DNA from: an uncultured Duncaniella sp.
GTDB taxonomy: Bacteria; Bacteroidota; Bacteroidia; Bacteroidales; Muribaculaceae
Direction of reading: 5' to 3'
NCBI GenBank assembly: GCA_910586665.1
Contig: CAJUIX010000009.1
Span: 62,001-126,000, forward strand
Length of the DNA: 64,000 bases
Shown here: one piece after another, positions 54,321 to 63,010 of the stretch
Layout: every line of letters starts with the position of its first letter
Numbering within the stretch: position 1 is the stretch's first letter
The notes under the pieces: model-generated
Databases searched by the model: none
What the model was told of the DNA's origin: nothing
Seen by the model: the letters and a program-made list of their open reading frames with translations, nothing else
Made by a program: the position numbers and the translations under genes

Positions 54321-56606
54321 ATGAAAAAATTCATATATGCCATTGTAGGTCTCCTCGCTCTCGGAGTCTCCTCCTGTAATGACGATGATGTGGCCTACTC
54401 AACGGACAATCTGGAGCGTATGCCCAGAACAATGTTCCGCAGCGAGAATACGACCAACGTCAAGGACGAAAATGATGAGTATGCCTCAAAGATCAAACCA
54501 CTCACCCGTAACACAATGCAGCTTTACTGGTATGGTATCGAAGGTGCTGCAGGCTATGAGATTCGCTATGCCGAAAATCTGAACACCGGTCTCCTCGAGG
54601 ATTGGAATGATCCCACAAAGATTGTGGAGTCCTTCACCGTTGGTCCCGACGTTACTCATGTCGATATCCCCAACCTCAACTATGGTACCGACTACCGTTT
54701 CATCATACGCACGCTTTCTCCCAAAGGTGAGGAATACCATTCGGAGTGGTATGGTCTCGGTGGTGGACGCGAGTGGGAGGATTGGTTAGGGAAAAAAACC
54801 GACGATAGGTATACCGTCCCCGGCATTTGCGGACAAAAGAACAAGGATTACCACGAGGTGACTTTTACTTTCCAACTTCCGTTTGTTGAAAGTGACTACT
54901 CCAAGTCAGACCTCATGGAGACTCTCGAAGATGGCAGTCCTAACCCCGACTATATCAAGAATCGTTTCGATGTAGATGCCGACGGCAACTTTGTCGTTAC
55001 TACTATTGTCTGCAAGCCTGCTCCTTTCAATCCGCAAGCCAAGATGCCCGACGGATTCGTCAACGGTATCCGCGCATTGACTGAGGAAGAGAAGGCTGCC
55101 GGTGAGGTACACCTCACGGGGCTTGATGAAAACTCAGGCTATTACATCACTCTTCGCAACGATGCCCGCATGTTCTCATACAAAAACATGTCAGGTGAGC
55201 TCGTCACTACCGACATCGACGCCGAATATAATCAGGTGTTCGTCCGCACCAAGGGAGATCCCGGTGAACCTATCATCATTGAGCCTATCGTAAACCCCTA
55301 CGACACTATTCCCGGTGCTGTCGAATACAACGCTACCCGTATTGACACCATCATCACTAATTTTGTCAATTCCAATGAAATCGCTGAAGGCCAGACTTAC
55401 TATCTCCGCGGCGGTCACAATTATTACACTGTGGGCAACCCGCTGGTACAGAAAGGCTTCACCCTCGCCACTCATCCTGATGACCTTGCGCAGGGCAAGC
55501 GTGCCGTTGTTTACCTCGGAGGTATCTCACTCAAGGGAGGTGCTCCTGTGACAGGCAACTGGGTTCTCGGCAAGAACAAGGAAGCCGGCGACGTTGACGC
55601 TCCTATCGAGATTGGCGATGTGATTTTCGAAGGCATCGACTTCCAGTGTCCTCTCGCCCGCAACTTCGGCGAAGGCAGTGCGACCGGCAACTATTTTGCT
55701 AATATGTATTCCGGTGGTCTCGCCGTAAGTTTCGAGTCATTCCAGCTCAAGAACTGTACATTCCAGGGCTTTATCCGCGGTTTCATCCGTGTGCAGGGCC
55801 CGCGCTACAAGGTTTTCAAGAAGTTCATCATCGAAGACTGTCTATTCTATAACCAGGGCTACTATGACAACAACGGACGCGGCTACTCGTGGATTGCCGG
55901 CGACGGCAACAATGCCAAGTCGAACCTCTACAATGACTTCCAGATGCGTCGTTGCACATTCTACGATTCACCGCGCCATGCCTTGATTTCCGACAATAAC
56001 AAGGATCTTCTATGGGGTGATGACATCCACTTCAACATTGCGATTGAAAACTGTACGTTCATCAACTTCTCGACCCGCTCGAAGGGACGTATGCTCTTCG
56101 ACCTCCGTTTTATGCCGAATGATTCGAAGATTACCTTCAAGAACAATCTGATTGTGCTTGCTGCAGCTCCGAATGATAGTCGTGAACTCAACATGTCTGG
56201 TGCCGACTTCCGCAACATCGCAGGTGAAGCTCGTGTAACATGGGATTTCAAAGACAATTACTCTCTCGCAAGCCAGGAGAGCATGATGAAGGATGACGGA
56301 GTTTTCGCTTCAGCAGCATTCTCGGCAAAGAAGAATTCCGTAGGCGACAAGTGGGATTGGGCCCCCGGTCTTGTTTCGGGCAATCCCGATGACCTCATCG
56401 TGAAGACAGGCGCTACACCTCTCCGTCCCGATGAGTTCTTCACCGCCCCCAATCCTCCCTATTCTGACTACAACAAGGCGGCTCCCAACAAGCTCGACCA
56501 TGTCGCTCCCGCCAACATCTTCGAAGCTCTGAAGGTTCGTAATGATCCTAAGGTGACATCTCACGAGATTTATCAGAAGCGTATCGGCGACCCGCGTTGG
56601 TATTAA
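54321..56606 (+). CDS. DUF4957/DUF5123-like beta-helix surface lipoprotein 2
   Basis: The protein is 761 residues. Lipobox VSSC is followed by acidic NDDDVAYS. It has the same architecture as the protein at 38608: a fibronectin-like region with TMQLYWYGIEGAAGYEIRY, a linker with GTDYRFIIRTLSPKGEEYHSEWYGLGGGREW, and a C-terminal beta-helix with VIFEGIDFQCP, NCTFQGFIRGFIRVQG, YYDNNGRGYSWIAGDG and SPRHALISDNNKD. The paralogues end with the same NIFEAL...IGDPRW motif. A surface glycan-binding role beside SusCD 3 is inferred. It ends the cassette, followed by a hairpin. Confidence 0.85.
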   Translation: MKKFIYAIVGLLALGVSSCNDDDVAYSTDNLERMPRTMFRSENTTNVKDENDEYASKIKPLTRNTMQLYWYGIEGAAGYEIRYAENLNTGLLEDWNDPTKIVESFTVGPDVTHVDIPNLNYGTDYRFIIRTLSPKGEEYHSEWYGLGGGREWEDWLGKKTDDRYTVPGICGQKNKDYHEVTFTFQLPFVESDYSKSDLMETLEDGSPNPDYIKNRFDVDADGNFVVTTIVCKPAPFNPQAKMPDGFVNGIRALTEEEKAAGEVHLTGLDENSGYYITLRNDARMFSYKNMSGELVTTDIDAEYNQVFVRTKGDPGEPIIIEPIVNPYDTIPGAVEYNATRIDTIITNFVNSNEIAEGQTYYLRGGHNYYTVGNPLVQKGFTLATHPDDLAQGKRAVVYLGGISLKGGAPVTGNWVLGKNKEAGDVDAPIEIGDVIFEGIDFQCPLARNFGEGSATGNYFANMYSGGLAVSFESFQLKNCTFQGFIRGFIRVQGPRYKVFKKFIIEDCLFYNQGYYDNNGRGYSWIAGDGNNAKSNLYNDFQMRRCTFYDSPRHALISDNNKDLLWGDDIHFNIAIENCTFINFSTRSKGRMLFDLRFMPNDSKITFKNNLIVLAAAPNDSRELNMSGADFRNIAGEARVTWDFKDNYSLASQESMMKDDGVFASAAFSAKKNSVGDKWDWAPGLVSGNPDDLIVKTGATPLRPDEFFTAPNPPYSDYNKAAPNKLDHVAPANIFEALKVRNDPKVTSHEIYQKRIGDPRWY

Positions 56607-56645
56607 TCATCCCCCGAAATCATCATAGTTCCTTCCTCCTATAAT

Positions 56646-56679
56646 ACAAAGGTCGGTTCCCCCCGGAACCGGCCTTTGT
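56646..56679 (+). terminator. Terminator-like hairpin after the third cassette
   Basis: A 15-bp stem (ACAAAGGTCGGTTCC with GGAACCGGCCTTTGT, one G-U pair) has a four-C loop. There is no T run, so intrinsic termination is less certain. Confidence 0.55.
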
Positions 56680-56689
56680 CAGTATATAC

Positions 56690-56722
56690 TATTACTCCGA
56701 TTGCTCCTATTACCCCTATTAT
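56690..56722 (-). repeat. Degenerate AATAGG repeat, minus orientation
   Basis: Read on the minus strand: AATAATAGGGG-TAATAGGAG-CAATCGGAG-TAA. It matches the repeat at 21735-21782. Confidence 0.5.
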
Positions 56723-56724
56723 TT

Positions 56725-56756
56725 TTTGTTCGTTAATTGAAAAATTCTTAATTTTG
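56725..56756 (+). promoter_or_regulatory. Promoter of rnfDGEA
   Basis: TTTG at 56725-56728, a 20-base spacer, TAATTTTG at 56749-56756, about 30 bases before the rnfD ATG. This makes rnfD the first gene of its transcript. Confidence 0.75.
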
Positions 56757-56785
56757 CACGACTAATACCAATTTCAAAACTTATA

Positions 56786-57742
56786 ATGAGCCAACTTATC
56801 ACCATTTCCCCGTCTCCCCATGCGCAGACCCCTGTCACGGTGAAGAAGCTGATGACCCATGTCATTATCGCTCTTCTGCCGGCGGTCGCTCTCGCGCTCT
56901 ACTGCTTCGGCATCGGCGCGGCCATCGTCATTGTCACAGCCATTGCCGGATGCGTTGCCACCGAATATCTCATCTCGCGTTTCATGCTCGGGCAGCGTCC
57001 GACTTTAGGCAACATGTCGGCCGTGCTGACCGGCCTCCTGCTGGCCCTCAACCTCCCGTCCAACCTGCCCGTGTGGACAGTGCTCATCGGCTGTGTCGTG
57101 GCCATCGGCATCGGCAAGATGACCTTCGGAGGTCTCGGTTGCAACATCTTCAACCCCGCCCTCGTAGGCCGTGTGTTCCTCCTGCTCTCTTTCCCCGTTC
57201 AGATGACCACCTGGCCTCTCCCGATAGAGAACCGCATGAATTATCTCGACGCCACCACCGGTGCGACTACCCTCGGGCAGCTCAAGATGGACCAGATCAG
57301 CGGCGCTGACGTCGACCTCCTCGACCATGCGGTCGGTCTCACAGGCGGTTCGCTTGGTGAGATTGGTGCGATAGCACTTCTGATAGGCTTTGTCTACCTC
57401 CTCTGCACCCGCGTAATCACCTGGCATATCCCCGTGGCCATTCTCGGCACCGTGGCCCTCTTCTCGCTCTGCATCGGCGCCAATGTGGGCGTGCAGCTCC
57501 TCACCGGCGGACTCATGCTCGGCGCCATCTTCATGGCCACCGACTATGTGACCTCACCCATGAGCCATGCAGGCATGATTATCTACGGTGTCATGATCGG
57601 TATCATCACCGTCGTCATCCGCCAGTGGGGTGCATATCCCGAAGGCGTCTCATTCGCAATCCTTATCATGAACGGTATCACCCCGCTCATCAACCGCTAT
57701 GTCAAACCGCGTAAGTTCGGAGAAGGGAGGGTAGCAGCATGA
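56786..57742 (+). CDS. rnfD: Rnf electron-transport complex subunit D
   Basis: The protein is 318 residues with about nine membrane helices. It carries the covalent FMN site in YLDATTGATTLGQ (Thr of the TGAT motif), plus NMSAVLTGLLLALNLPSNLPVW, FGGLGCNIFNPALVGRVF and ATDYVTSPMSHAG, all characteristic of RnfD/NqrB. Length fits RnfD rather than the longer NqrB. The complex couples ferredoxin:NAD+ electron transfer to ion pumping in the inner membrane. It overlaps rnfG by 4 bases. rnfB and rnfC, which normally precede it, are absent here. Confidence 0.92.
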   Translation: MSQLITISPSPHAQTPVTVKKLMTHVIIALLPAVALALYCFGIGAAIVIVTAIAGCVATEYLISRFMLGQRPTLGNMSAVLTGLLLALNLPSNLPVWTVLIGCVVAIGIGKMTFGGLGCNIFNPALVGRVFLLLSFPVQMTTWPLPIENRMNYLDATTGATTLGQLKMDQISGADVDLLDHAVGLTGGSLGEIGAIALLIGFVYLLCTRVITWHIPVAILGTVALFSLCIGANVGVQLLTGGLMLGAIFMATDYVTSPMSHAGMIIYGVMIGIITVVIRQWGAYPEGVSFAILIMNGITPLINRYVKPRKFGEGRVAA

Positions 57743-58317
57743 AATCGTCGCTCGTAAACATGGTGCTCTCCCTGGGCACTATCACAGTAATCGCCGCCGC
57801 AGCCCTTGCCGGCGTCTACACAGCCACCAAGGAGCCTATCGAACAGGCCAAGATTGAGAAGCAGAAGGCCGCAATCGGCCAGGTGCTTCCCGATATACAG
57901 TTCAACAACAATCCTGCCGAGGAGGCCGCCGAGATTACCGTAGACGGCGAGACCGTCACCGTCTTCCCCGCCCGCCAGGACGGCGAGCTCGTCGGCATGG
58001 CTGTCGAAAGCCATGACAACAACGGCTTCTCGGGTCTCATCACCGTCATGTATGGCTTCTCGCCCGCAGGCGACATAACCGGCTTCGCTGTAATGCAGCA
58101 TGCCGAGACCCCCGGACTCGGTTCGAAGATGGACGAGTGGTTCAACAACCCCGCCCACACTATCGTAGGCCTCAACGCCGCCACTTCCAACCTCACTGTC
58201 AGCAAGGACGGCGGAGATGTCGACGCTATCACTGCCGCCACAATCTCGTCGCGAGCCTTCCTGCGCGCGCTCACTCTCGCTAACCAGGCCTCACAGCAAT
58301 TCGCCACATGCCAATAA
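57739..58317 (+). CDS. rnfG: Rnf electron-transport complex subunit G
   Basis: The protein is 192 residues with one N-terminal membrane anchor (LVNMVLSLGTITVIAAAALAG) and a periplasmic FMN_bind domain. The flavinylation site reads DAITAATISSR; the usual S/T-G-A-T motif has Ala in place of Gly, while the acceptor Thr remains. HAETPGLGSKMDEW is the conserved domain segment. Its start overlaps the rnfD stop, and rnfE follows after 15 bases. Covalent flavin transfer by an ApbE enzyme, not in the window, is expected. Confidence 0.92.
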   Translation: MKSSLVNMVLSLGTITVIAAAALAGVYTATKEPIEQAKIEKQKAAIGQVLPDIQFNNNPAEEAAEITVDGETVTVFPARQDGELVGMAVESHDNNGFSGLITVMYGFSPAGDITGFAVMQHAETPGLGSKMDEWFNNPAHTIVGLNAATSNLTVSKDGGDVDAITAATISSRAFLRALTLANQASQQFATCQ

Positions 58318-58332
58318 TCCCCGTATCAAGCC

Positions 58333-58926
58333 ATGAACGATAAACTTAAAATATTATTCAACGGTATCATAGCCGAAAACCCCACATTCGTACTGATGCT
58401 GGGTATGTGTCCCACACTCGGTACGACCGGCAGCGCCATCAACGGCATGAGTATGGGTCTTGCGACAATGGCAGTGCTCATCTGCTCCAATGTGGTGATC
58501 TCGCTCATCAAGAATTTCGTGCCCTCAAAGGTGCGCATCCCCGCCTATATCGTGGTCATTGCCGCCTTCGTGTCGGTGCTCCAGCTCGTGATGGAGGCCT
58601 ATGTCCCCTCGCTCTACGCCACCCTCGGCATCTTCATTCCCCTTATCGTGGTCAACTGTATCGTGCTCGGCCGCGCCGAGGCCTTCGCCTCGCGCCACAG
58701 TGTGATTGACAGCTGTCTCGACGGTATCGGCATCGGTCTCGGATTCACAATCGCGCTCACGCTTCTCGGAGCCGTCCGCGAGTTTCTCGGCACAGGCAAG
58801 ATTTTTGACCTTGCCATCTATCCCGAGAGCTTCGGTTCGCTCGTGTTCGTGCTCGCCCCCGGAGCCTTCATCGCCCTGGGTCTGCTCATCGCTCTCTTCA
58901 CCAAGCTCCGCGAGAAATCTTGCTGA
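58333..58926 (+). CDS. rnfE: Rnf electron-transport complex subunit E
   Basis: The protein is 197 residues with six membrane helices. MNDKLKILFNGIIAENPTFVLMLGMCPTLGTTGSAINGM and NCIVLGRAEAFASRHS are typical of RnfE/NqrD, including the Cys residues in the membrane that bind a shared Fe-S centre with RnfA. It is an integral subunit of the ion-translocating core. Its position between rnfG and rnfA is standard. Confidence 0.93.
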   Translation: MNDKLKILFNGIIAENPTFVLMLGMCPTLGTTGSAINGMSMGLATMAVLICSNVVISLIKNFVPSKVRIPAYIVVIAAFVSVLQLVMEAYVPSLYATLGIFIPLIVVNCIVLGRAEAFASRHSVIDSCLDGIGIGLGFTIALTLLGAVREFLGTGKIFDLAIYPESFGSLVFVLAPGAFIALGLLIALFTKLREKSC

Positions 58927-58974
58927 AAAAATCAAGAGACATAAATTTACAATCACACCTTATTCGTTAAGACC

Positions 58975-59556
58975 ATGCTCGAATATATTTCCATAATCAT
59001 AACGGCAATCTTTGTCAACAACATCGTATTTGCCCAGTTCCTCGGCATCTGCCCCTTCATCGGCGTTTCGCGCAAGCTCTCCAGCGCGGTCGGTATGGGT
59101 GCTGCCGTGACCTTCGTCATGATTATCGCCACGGCTATCACATGGATTCTCCAGGACCTCGTCCTCAATCCCTTCGGCTTAGGCTTCATGCAGACGATTG
59201 TCTTCATCCTCGTCATCGCCGCCCTCGTGCAGATGCTCGAAATCATCCTCAAGAAGATTGCCCCGGTGCTCTACAGCGCCCTTGGCGTGTTCCTCCCGCT
59301 CATCACCACCAACTGCGCCGTGCTTGGTGTGGCTATCACTGTCGTGCAGAAGGGGATGAACCTCGGCGAGAGCCTCGTCTATGCCCTTGCGACCGCTGTC
59401 GGCTTCACTATGGCTATCGCTATTTTCGCCGGAATCCGCGAGCAGCTTGCCTGGACCTCCGTCCCCAAGGCAATGCGCGGTGTGCCCATCGCCATGATTT
59501 GCGCAGGCCTCCTCGCAATGGCCTTCATGGGCTTCTCCGGCATCAAGATCGGCTAA
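58975..59556 (+). CDS. rnfA: Rnf electron-transport complex subunit A
   Basis: The protein is 193 residues with six membrane helices. NNIVFAQFLGICPFIGVS and PLITTNCAVLGVAI mirror the RnfE segments with inverted topology, as in RnfA/NqrE. It ends the rnfDGEA run and is followed by a strong terminator. The ferredoxin at 4283 is a candidate electron donor to the complex. Confidence 0.93.
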   Translation: MLEYISIIITAIFVNNIVFAQFLGICPFIGVSRKLSSAVGMGAAVTFVMIIATAITWILQDLVLNPFGLGFMQTIVFILVIAALVQMLEIILKKIAPVLYSALGVFLPLITTNCAVLGVAITVVQKGMNLGESLVYALATAVGFTMAIAIFAGIREQLAWTSVPKAMRGVPIAMICAGLLAMAFMGFSGIKIG

Positions 59557-59590
59557 ATATTTTGCAACACCCACCTGTATACATTACAAA

Positions 59591-59643
59591 ACAGGGCAGA
59601 GCCTTCCGTCGGTATCTATCCCGGAAGGCTCTGCCTGTTTTTT
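59591..59643 (+). terminator. Terminator of rnfDGEA
   Basis: ACAGGGCAGAGCCTTCC pairs with GGAAGGCTCTGCCTGT, followed by six T. Confidence 0.92.
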
Positions 59644-59665
59644 AGTCATAAAACTGCCAACTGTT

Positions 59666-60589
59666 ATGAAGATTTCCTCTCTTTCAGCCATAGCGATGCT
59701 ATGCGCACTCTCTTCACTGTCCGTATCGTGCGTGGAGCGCAAGTCCTACGATGTCCTTGCAGATGATATTGCCGCCCTTGTAAGCGATGCCCCTGCCCAA
59801 ATAGGCGTGGCGGTGATTGTCGACAGCCGTGACACTGTCTGTGTTAACAACGACACTCCTTACCGTCTTATGAGCGTATTCAAACTCCACCAGGCTATAG
59901 CTGTAGGACATGAGCTCGACAGACTCGGAGTGGGCCTCGATACCGTCCTTATGATGAATCGCGCCGAACTTAGCGCCGACACATGGAGTCCGATGCTCAA
60001 GGAGCATCCCGAGAGTGAGATCAGCCTCCCGCTGACCATTCTGCTGGACTATCTGATGCTCCAGAGCGACAACAATGTCAGCAATGTACTTTTTGAGCAG
60101 ATAGTAGGCACGGCGAAGACCGACAGCATTATCCGCTCGCTCGGTGTTCCGGCTGATTTCCGTATCCGTTTCACTGAAGCCGAGATGCAGGAAGACCATA
60201 GCAAAAGTGATGAGAACTGGAGCAGCCCGCTCGCGTGTGCGGCGCTCGTCAACCGTCTATTCACCGACAGTCTCATCTCAGAGGTGAAGCAGGAGTATAT
60301 CAAAGGTGCCATGAGCCGCTGTGCTACGGGTGCGAATCGTCTTCCCGCGCCGCTTTCAGGTATTGAGGGCGTTAATGTGGCGCATCGCACCGGCAGCGGC
60401 TATGTCAACGAACTCGGTGAGGTCGGAGCCGTCAACGATGTAGCCTATGTGACGCTCCCCGACGGGCATGGTTATGCCGTCGCAGTGTTTGTGAAAGACT
60501 ATAAGGGGGATGAGAAGGACGCCGAAGCCCTCATAGCCCGGATTTCGGAGCTGGTCTACAAGTCCGTGGACGATAATATTGAAAAATAG
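59666..60589 (+). CDS. Class A beta-lactamase, CfxA/CepA-like
   Basis: The protein is 307 residues. A lipoprotein-like signal ends SVSC (Cys22). Active-site motifs are S70-VFK (nucleophile Ser70 by direct count), SDN at 134-136, a Glu-rich FTEAEM segment near 169-174 corresponding to the omega loop, and RTG at 241-243 where most class A enzymes have KTG. Segments MSVFKLHQ, TEAEM..DH and GAVNDVAYVTLPDG resemble the A2 group of Bacteroidota (CfxA, CepA, CblA). It hydrolyses beta-lactams in the periplasm; spectrum cannot be predicted. It sits in ordinary chromosome context between rnfA and nhaD, with no mobile element beside it, suggesting an intrinsic gene. Confidence 0.88.
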   Translation: MKISSLSAIAMLCALSSLSVSCVERKSYDVLADDIAALVSDAPAQIGVAVIVDSRDTVCVNNDTPYRLMSVFKLHQAIAVGHELDRLGVGLDTVLMMNRAELSADTWSPMLKEHPESEISLPLTILLDYLMLQSDNNVSNVLFEQIVGTAKTDSIIRSLGVPADFRIRFTEAEMQEDHSKSDENWSSPLACAALVNRLFTDSLISEVKQEYIKGAMSRCATGANRLPAPLSGIEGVNVAHRTGSGYVNELGEVGAVNDVAYVTLPDGHGYAVAVFVKDYKGDEKDAEALIARISELVYKSVDDNIEK

Positions 60590-60614
60590 TGATTGGACTT
60601 GCAATGTATTTATA

Positions 60615-60660
60615 AAAATTAAGCCTGGAGGCCGAATAGAAGCTTCCAGGCTTAATTTTA
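60615..60660. terminator. Bidirectional terminator between beta-lactamase and nhaD
   Basis: AAATTAAGCCTGGA pairs with TCCAGGCTTAATTTT, with A and T tails on both sides of two convergent genes. Confidence 0.88.
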
Positions 60661-60676
60661 TTATCAGATGAGGGGT

Positions 60677-61969
60677 TTATCCCATTATGAGTGTCTCGAG
60701 GGCGTAGACGGCTATACCGGCGATGTAGCCGATGAAGGCAATCCAAGTGAATTTTTTGAGATACCAGCCGAAGCTTATCTTCTCGAGGCCCATGACTACG
60801 ACGCCGGCTGCGGAACCGATGATGAGCATAGAGCCACCGACACCTGCACAGTAGGCGAGGAGCTGCCAGAAGAGGCCGTCGCACGCGAAATCTCCTGCCT
60901 GGGCTATGGGATACATCTCCATGCAGCCTGCGACGAGGGGTACATTGTCGACGATGCTCGATACGACTCCGATGACGCCTGTCACGAGGTAGTGGTTGCC
61001 GTCGGAAACCTCGTTGAGCCACTGCCCGAAGGCGGTCAGCACGCCTGTTTCCTGCAAGGTGGCCACCGCGAGGAGGATGCCGAGGAAGAAAAGGATAGTC
61101 GCGAGGTCAATGCGCGAGAGGAGTGTCGTCACCTTTAGGTGGCTGTTCTCAATAAGGATGCTCTTGCGGTTGGCGCGCCACTCGGAGACGAGCCATAGCA
61201 CGCCGAGAGCGAGCAGGATGCCCATGAAGGGGGGAAGGCCGGTGAGCATACGGAAGATAGGCACGAAGATGAGGCCTCCGACACCGAAGAAGAGTATGAT
61301 TTTACGGTCGGCAGGTGTGTTGGCGGGGAGGGATGAGGCGGAGCCTTCCGGGGCCTTGACATCACCCTTGAGATAGAGCGACACGCAGAGGGCTGAGACC
61401 ACGACTGACACAATTGATGGGAGCAGGAGCTGCGAGATGACACCGCCTGTCGAAATCATGCCTTTGATCCATAGCATGATAGTGGTGACGTCGCCGATAG
61501 GGGAGAAGGCGCCGCCGGCATTGGCCGCGATGATTATGATGCCGCCGTAGATCATACGGTCCTTGTGGTCCTCGATGAGCTTGCGGAGCACCATTATCAT
61601 AACGATAGAGGTCGTAAGATTGTCGAGAATTGCGGAGAGGATAAATGTCATGGCGGTGATGCGCCATAGCAGTGCGCGCTTGCTCTTGGTTGCGAGGGCG
61701 TCATGGACGAAGTAGAAGCCGCCGTTGGCGTCGACAATTTCGACTATGGTCATGGCCCCCATGAGGAAGAACAGGATTTCGCAGGTCTCGCCGAGGTGGT
61801 GGAGCAGACGCCCGGAGGTGTCGCCGTCGGCTCCGACGCCGCAGGCATAGAGGGTCCAGCAGACTACGCACATTAGCAGTGCGGGTACGGCTTTGTTGAT
61901 CTTCAGAACGCTTTCAAGCGCGATGCAGAGATAGCCGATGACAAAGAAGGTTACAATTGCGGTTATCAT
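60677..61969 (-). CDS. nhaD: NhaD-type sodium:proton antiporter
   Basis: The protein is 430 residues with about twelve membrane helices. Family segments include ALESVLKINKAVPALLM, FILSAILDNLTTSIVMIMVLRKL, ANAGGAFSPIGDVTTIMLW and VSSIVDNVPLVAGCMEMY; the paired DNxT/DNVP motifs are conserved in NhaD and related ion transporters. It exchanges Na+ (or Li+) for H+ across the inner membrane, which would fit cells that also run the Rnf ion pump. It is transcribed alone and convergent with the beta-lactamase gene. The 190-base region upstream has no complete consensus promoter. Confidence 0.92.
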   Translation of the reverse strand: MITAIVTFFVIGYLCIALESVLKINKAVPALLMCVVCWTLYACGVGADGDTSGRLLHHLGETCEILFFLMGAMTIVEIVDANGGFYFVHDALATKSKRALLWRITAMTFILSAILDNLTTSIVMIMVLRKLIEDHKDRMIYGGIIIIAANAGGAFSPIGDVTTIMLWIKGMISTGGVISQLLLPSIVSVVVSALCVSLYLKGDVKAPEGSASSLPANTPADRKIILFFGVGGLIFVPIFRMLTGLPPFMGILLALGVLWLVSEWRANRKSILIENSHLKVTTLLSRIDLATILFFLGILLAVATLQETGVLTAFGQWLNEVSDGNHYLVTGVIGVVSSIVDNVPLVAGCMEMYPIAQAGDFACDGLFWQLLAYCAGVGGSMLIIGSAAGVVVMGLEKISFGWYLKKFTWIAFIGYIAGIAVYALETLIMG

Positions 61970-62197
61970 TTACAACAATCAGGATTTCATGGTTTATTAT
62001 TCGAGTAAATTATAAGCGGTTGAAAGTGAGTTTTATCCCTTCGCGGGGTAAATTTGCTGCAAAGGTCGCAATTATACTTCTGACTTCAAAATTTGAAATC
62101 ATGAAATATTTCCCTAATTGTAGCCTCCAGGGCTTAAATAATTAAAAATAGGTGAAGTGTGGCTCCACGGACGACACTTTCATTGCGGGAAATGTTG

Positions 62198-62205
62198 TAT
62201 TTTTG
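62198..62205 (+). promoter_or_regulatory. -7 element of the HipA-like/DUF3037 pair
   Basis: TATTTTTG fits TAnnTTTG. It supports a start at or after 62222 and argues against the in-frame ATG at 62159. Confidence 0.45.
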
Positions 62206-62221
62206 TAAAGATATTCAATAT

Positions 62222-63010
62222 ATGGGACTCAATATTCGACATGAGACAATGACTCTCTATCTCCAGCCTCTGCGCGAAGGAGGTTCGCTGCCCGGACTCG
62301 TGGAAGCCTCGGACGGTTTCAAGTATGCCGCGAAATTCCGTGGTGCCGGCCACGGCACGAAGGCTCTGATTGCCGAGTTTATCGGTTCGGAGATAGCCCG
62401 TGCTGTCGGATTCCGTGTGCCGGAGCTTGTCTTTCTCGACCTCGGTGTGGACTTCGGCAGGACCGAGGGCGACGAGGAGATTCAGGACCTGCTTCGCGGG
62501 AGCGAGGGGCTGAATCTCGGTGTCCACTTTCTTTCCGGGGCGCTGACATGGGATGTCATGGCCAATCATGCAGACGCAATGACTGCATCGCGTCTCGTAT
62601 GGCTCGACGCCTTCTTTACGAATATCGACCGCACCGCCCGCAACACCAATATGCTTCTTTGGAACCGTGAGTTGTGGCTCATCGACCAGGGAGCCTCGCT
62701 TTACTTCCACCATTCATGGTCTGACTGGGAAAAGGCGGCACTGAGCCCGTTTCCATACGTCAAAGACCATGCCCTCCTTGCCGATGCCTCGTGTCTCGAG
62801 GAGGCCGATGAGGAGATGCGCCGGATGCTCACCCCTGAAGTGATTGACACGATTGTCGACGCAGTGCCCGCGGACTGGCTCGCAGCCTCAGGCTCGCCTG
62901 CATCTGTCGACGAGCAGCGCGAGGTCTATCGAAATTTTCTAAAAACAAGATTGTCGAACTCCCAAATCTTTACCCGACATGCAGCTGATGCAAGAAAATC
63001 ACTTGTTTGA
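62222..63010 (+). CDS. HipA-like kinase-fold protein
   Basis: The protein is 262 residues from MGLNIRHETM; a start at 62249 (MTLYLQPLREGGSLPG) is also possible. PLREGGSLPGLVEASDGFKYAAKFRGAGHGTKALIAEFIGSEI holds a Lys-containing strand of the kinase N-lobe. WLDAFFTNIDRTARNTNMLLWNRELWLIDQGASL carries the catalytic-loop Asp (NIDRTARNTN) and metal-binding Asp (IDQGASL). This is the stand-alone HipA-like kinase family, not classical HipA with a HipB partner. The last 32 bases overlap the DUF3037 gene, its usual neighbour. Target and function are unknown. Confidence 0.85.
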   Translation: MGLNIRHETMTLYLQPLREGGSLPGLVEASDGFKYAAKFRGAGHGTKALIAEFIGSEIARAVGFRVPELVFLDLGVDFGRTEGDEEIQDLLRGSEGLNLGVHFLSGALTWDVMANHADAMTASRLVWLDAFFTNIDRTARNTNMLLWNRELWLIDQGASLYFHHSWSDWEKAALSPFPYVKDHALLADASCLEEADEEMRRMLTPEVIDTIVDAVPADWLAASGSPASVDEQREVYRNFLKTRLSNSQIFTRHAADARKSLV

